From Epinephelus fuscoguttatus (Eukaryota > Chordata > Actinopteri > Perciformes > Serranidae), in assembly GCF_011397635.1 (NCBI RefSeq), contig NC_064763.1:19667437-19731436 (forward strand): a stretch of 64,000 nt of DNA, read 5' to 3'. The translations under genes were made by a program, and so were the position numbers. Below the pieces are notes generated by a model. That model ran no database searches. It was not told where the DNA came from and saw only the letters and a program-made list of their open reading frames with translations. This document shows positions 57,540 through 64,000 of the stretch, one piece after another. Within the stretch, counting starts at the first letter, position 1, and the number at the start of each line of letters is the position of its first letter.

Positions 57540-58270
57540 TGCTTTTATTTGAGACTTGAATGCATCTGTATCATACAGACTACATTGCTGACTACAACTT
57601 TGCTACTTTTACATTAATTTGCATTTGTTTCAAATTTGTCATTACTAAAAGTTAAAGAGGTAGGCTGCTCACAGCTGAAAATCTGGCCCAATTGAATTTG
57701 TAATTTAATAACCCTGTGCTGGGCCATAGTTGTATGACACATTTTTCTTGACGAAATGTTATTTAATTTGGTGTATAGGCTACACAGGGAGCAACTGGAG
57801 AGAGGCTAACGAGGAGCATGAGGCTGCACGTTGCCTTCCCCTGGTTTAGATCGTCATAAAGTTCCCACATCAATTATCTCAATTTATTTTGTGAAGCTGT
57901 GCAAGAGGGAAATAAAAGACACACCACTATTAACTCACGTTTAATCCCACTTTAATTGACCACATAGTAAAAACCCAAAGCGCTCTTGAATGAACACTGC
58001 TTTCTTTTAACTGCTTCATGGCAAATCGTGCCTCCTGACATCAGACTGGACGTTTCCACACCAGCTCCCTCTGATCCCAGATGAGACATTTCATTATGAC
58101 AAAATAAAAAAAAGAAAGAAAATCATCCACAAAAAAAAAAATCTCTGATGCAATTTTCTTCCACCAAACAAAAAGTATAAAAAGTACTCTTTTCCCACTC
58201 ATCTGCAGACCACAGGGGAAGGCGTTCAGTGCTGTGTGCTAAAAGGCTGTTTCCACCGCCATCTGAAGAT
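57540..58270. other. Convergent 3' region between ckap2 and stt3a
   Basis: No coding exon. A minus-strand AATAAA at 57883-57888 could end the stt3a transcript with a 3' untranslated region of about 390 bases. Alternative ATTAAA words lie near 57945-57955. Confidence 0.4.
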
Positions 58271-58271
58271 T

Positions 58272-63943
<5,672 letters not shown>

Positions 63944-64000
63944 TCACGGTCCAGACTGAAAGAATCAGTTTCTCACAAGACAAACGCAAACATTTTAAAA

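Overview
The window is nuclear DNA from a bony fish, most likely a percomorph teleost. Coding exons are short and split by GT-AG introns, and genes are widely spaced. CA microsatellites and fish-type transposon relics (hAT MITEs, Tc1 elements, L2-type LINE tails) are common. No prokaryotic, viral or CRISPR structure was seen.

Layout, left to right. 1-5.8 kb is intergenic and repeat-rich. 5.8-19.4 kb is wnt11 on the minus strand: five coding exons and at least one upstream non-coding exon, with old transposons in the introns. 19.5-26.9 kb is intergenic, with CA repeats and a degenerate minisatellite. 26.9-41.4 kb is a large minus-strand gene that encodes one THAP zinc finger followed by four successive THAP12-type transposase-derived bodies, about 2,458 residues in all. 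41.8-46.4 kb is transposon-rich: a decayed Tc1 element and a nested inverted-repeat composite. 46.4-52.5 kb is an ordinary five-exon thap12 gene (714 residues), whose introns hold a Tc1 element and nested hAT elements. 54.4-57.5 kb is ckap2 on the plus strand. 58.2 kb to the right edge is the C-terminal half of stt3a on the minus strand; its 5' exons lie outside the window.

How the genes relate. wnt11 next to thap12 on the same strand matches the human 11q13.5 neighbourhood, which supports both names. The four-body gene and thap12 lie in the same direction and have the same exon logic: THAP exons, an AVPTIF exon, a very short exon (phase 0 to 1), and one giant exon (phase 1 to 0). The four-body gene looks like a tandem copy of thap12 in which the last short-plus-giant exon pair was then repeated three more times. 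I know of no described gene with this architecture, and it is the main candidate for something new here. ckap2 (spindle protein), stt3a (oligosaccharyltransferase catalytic subunit) and wnt11 (secreted signal) are functionally unrelated neighbours.

Splice junctions were placed by eye from GT-AG (once GC-AG) signals and reading-frame continuity. Homology calls come from recognised family motifs, not from a database search.
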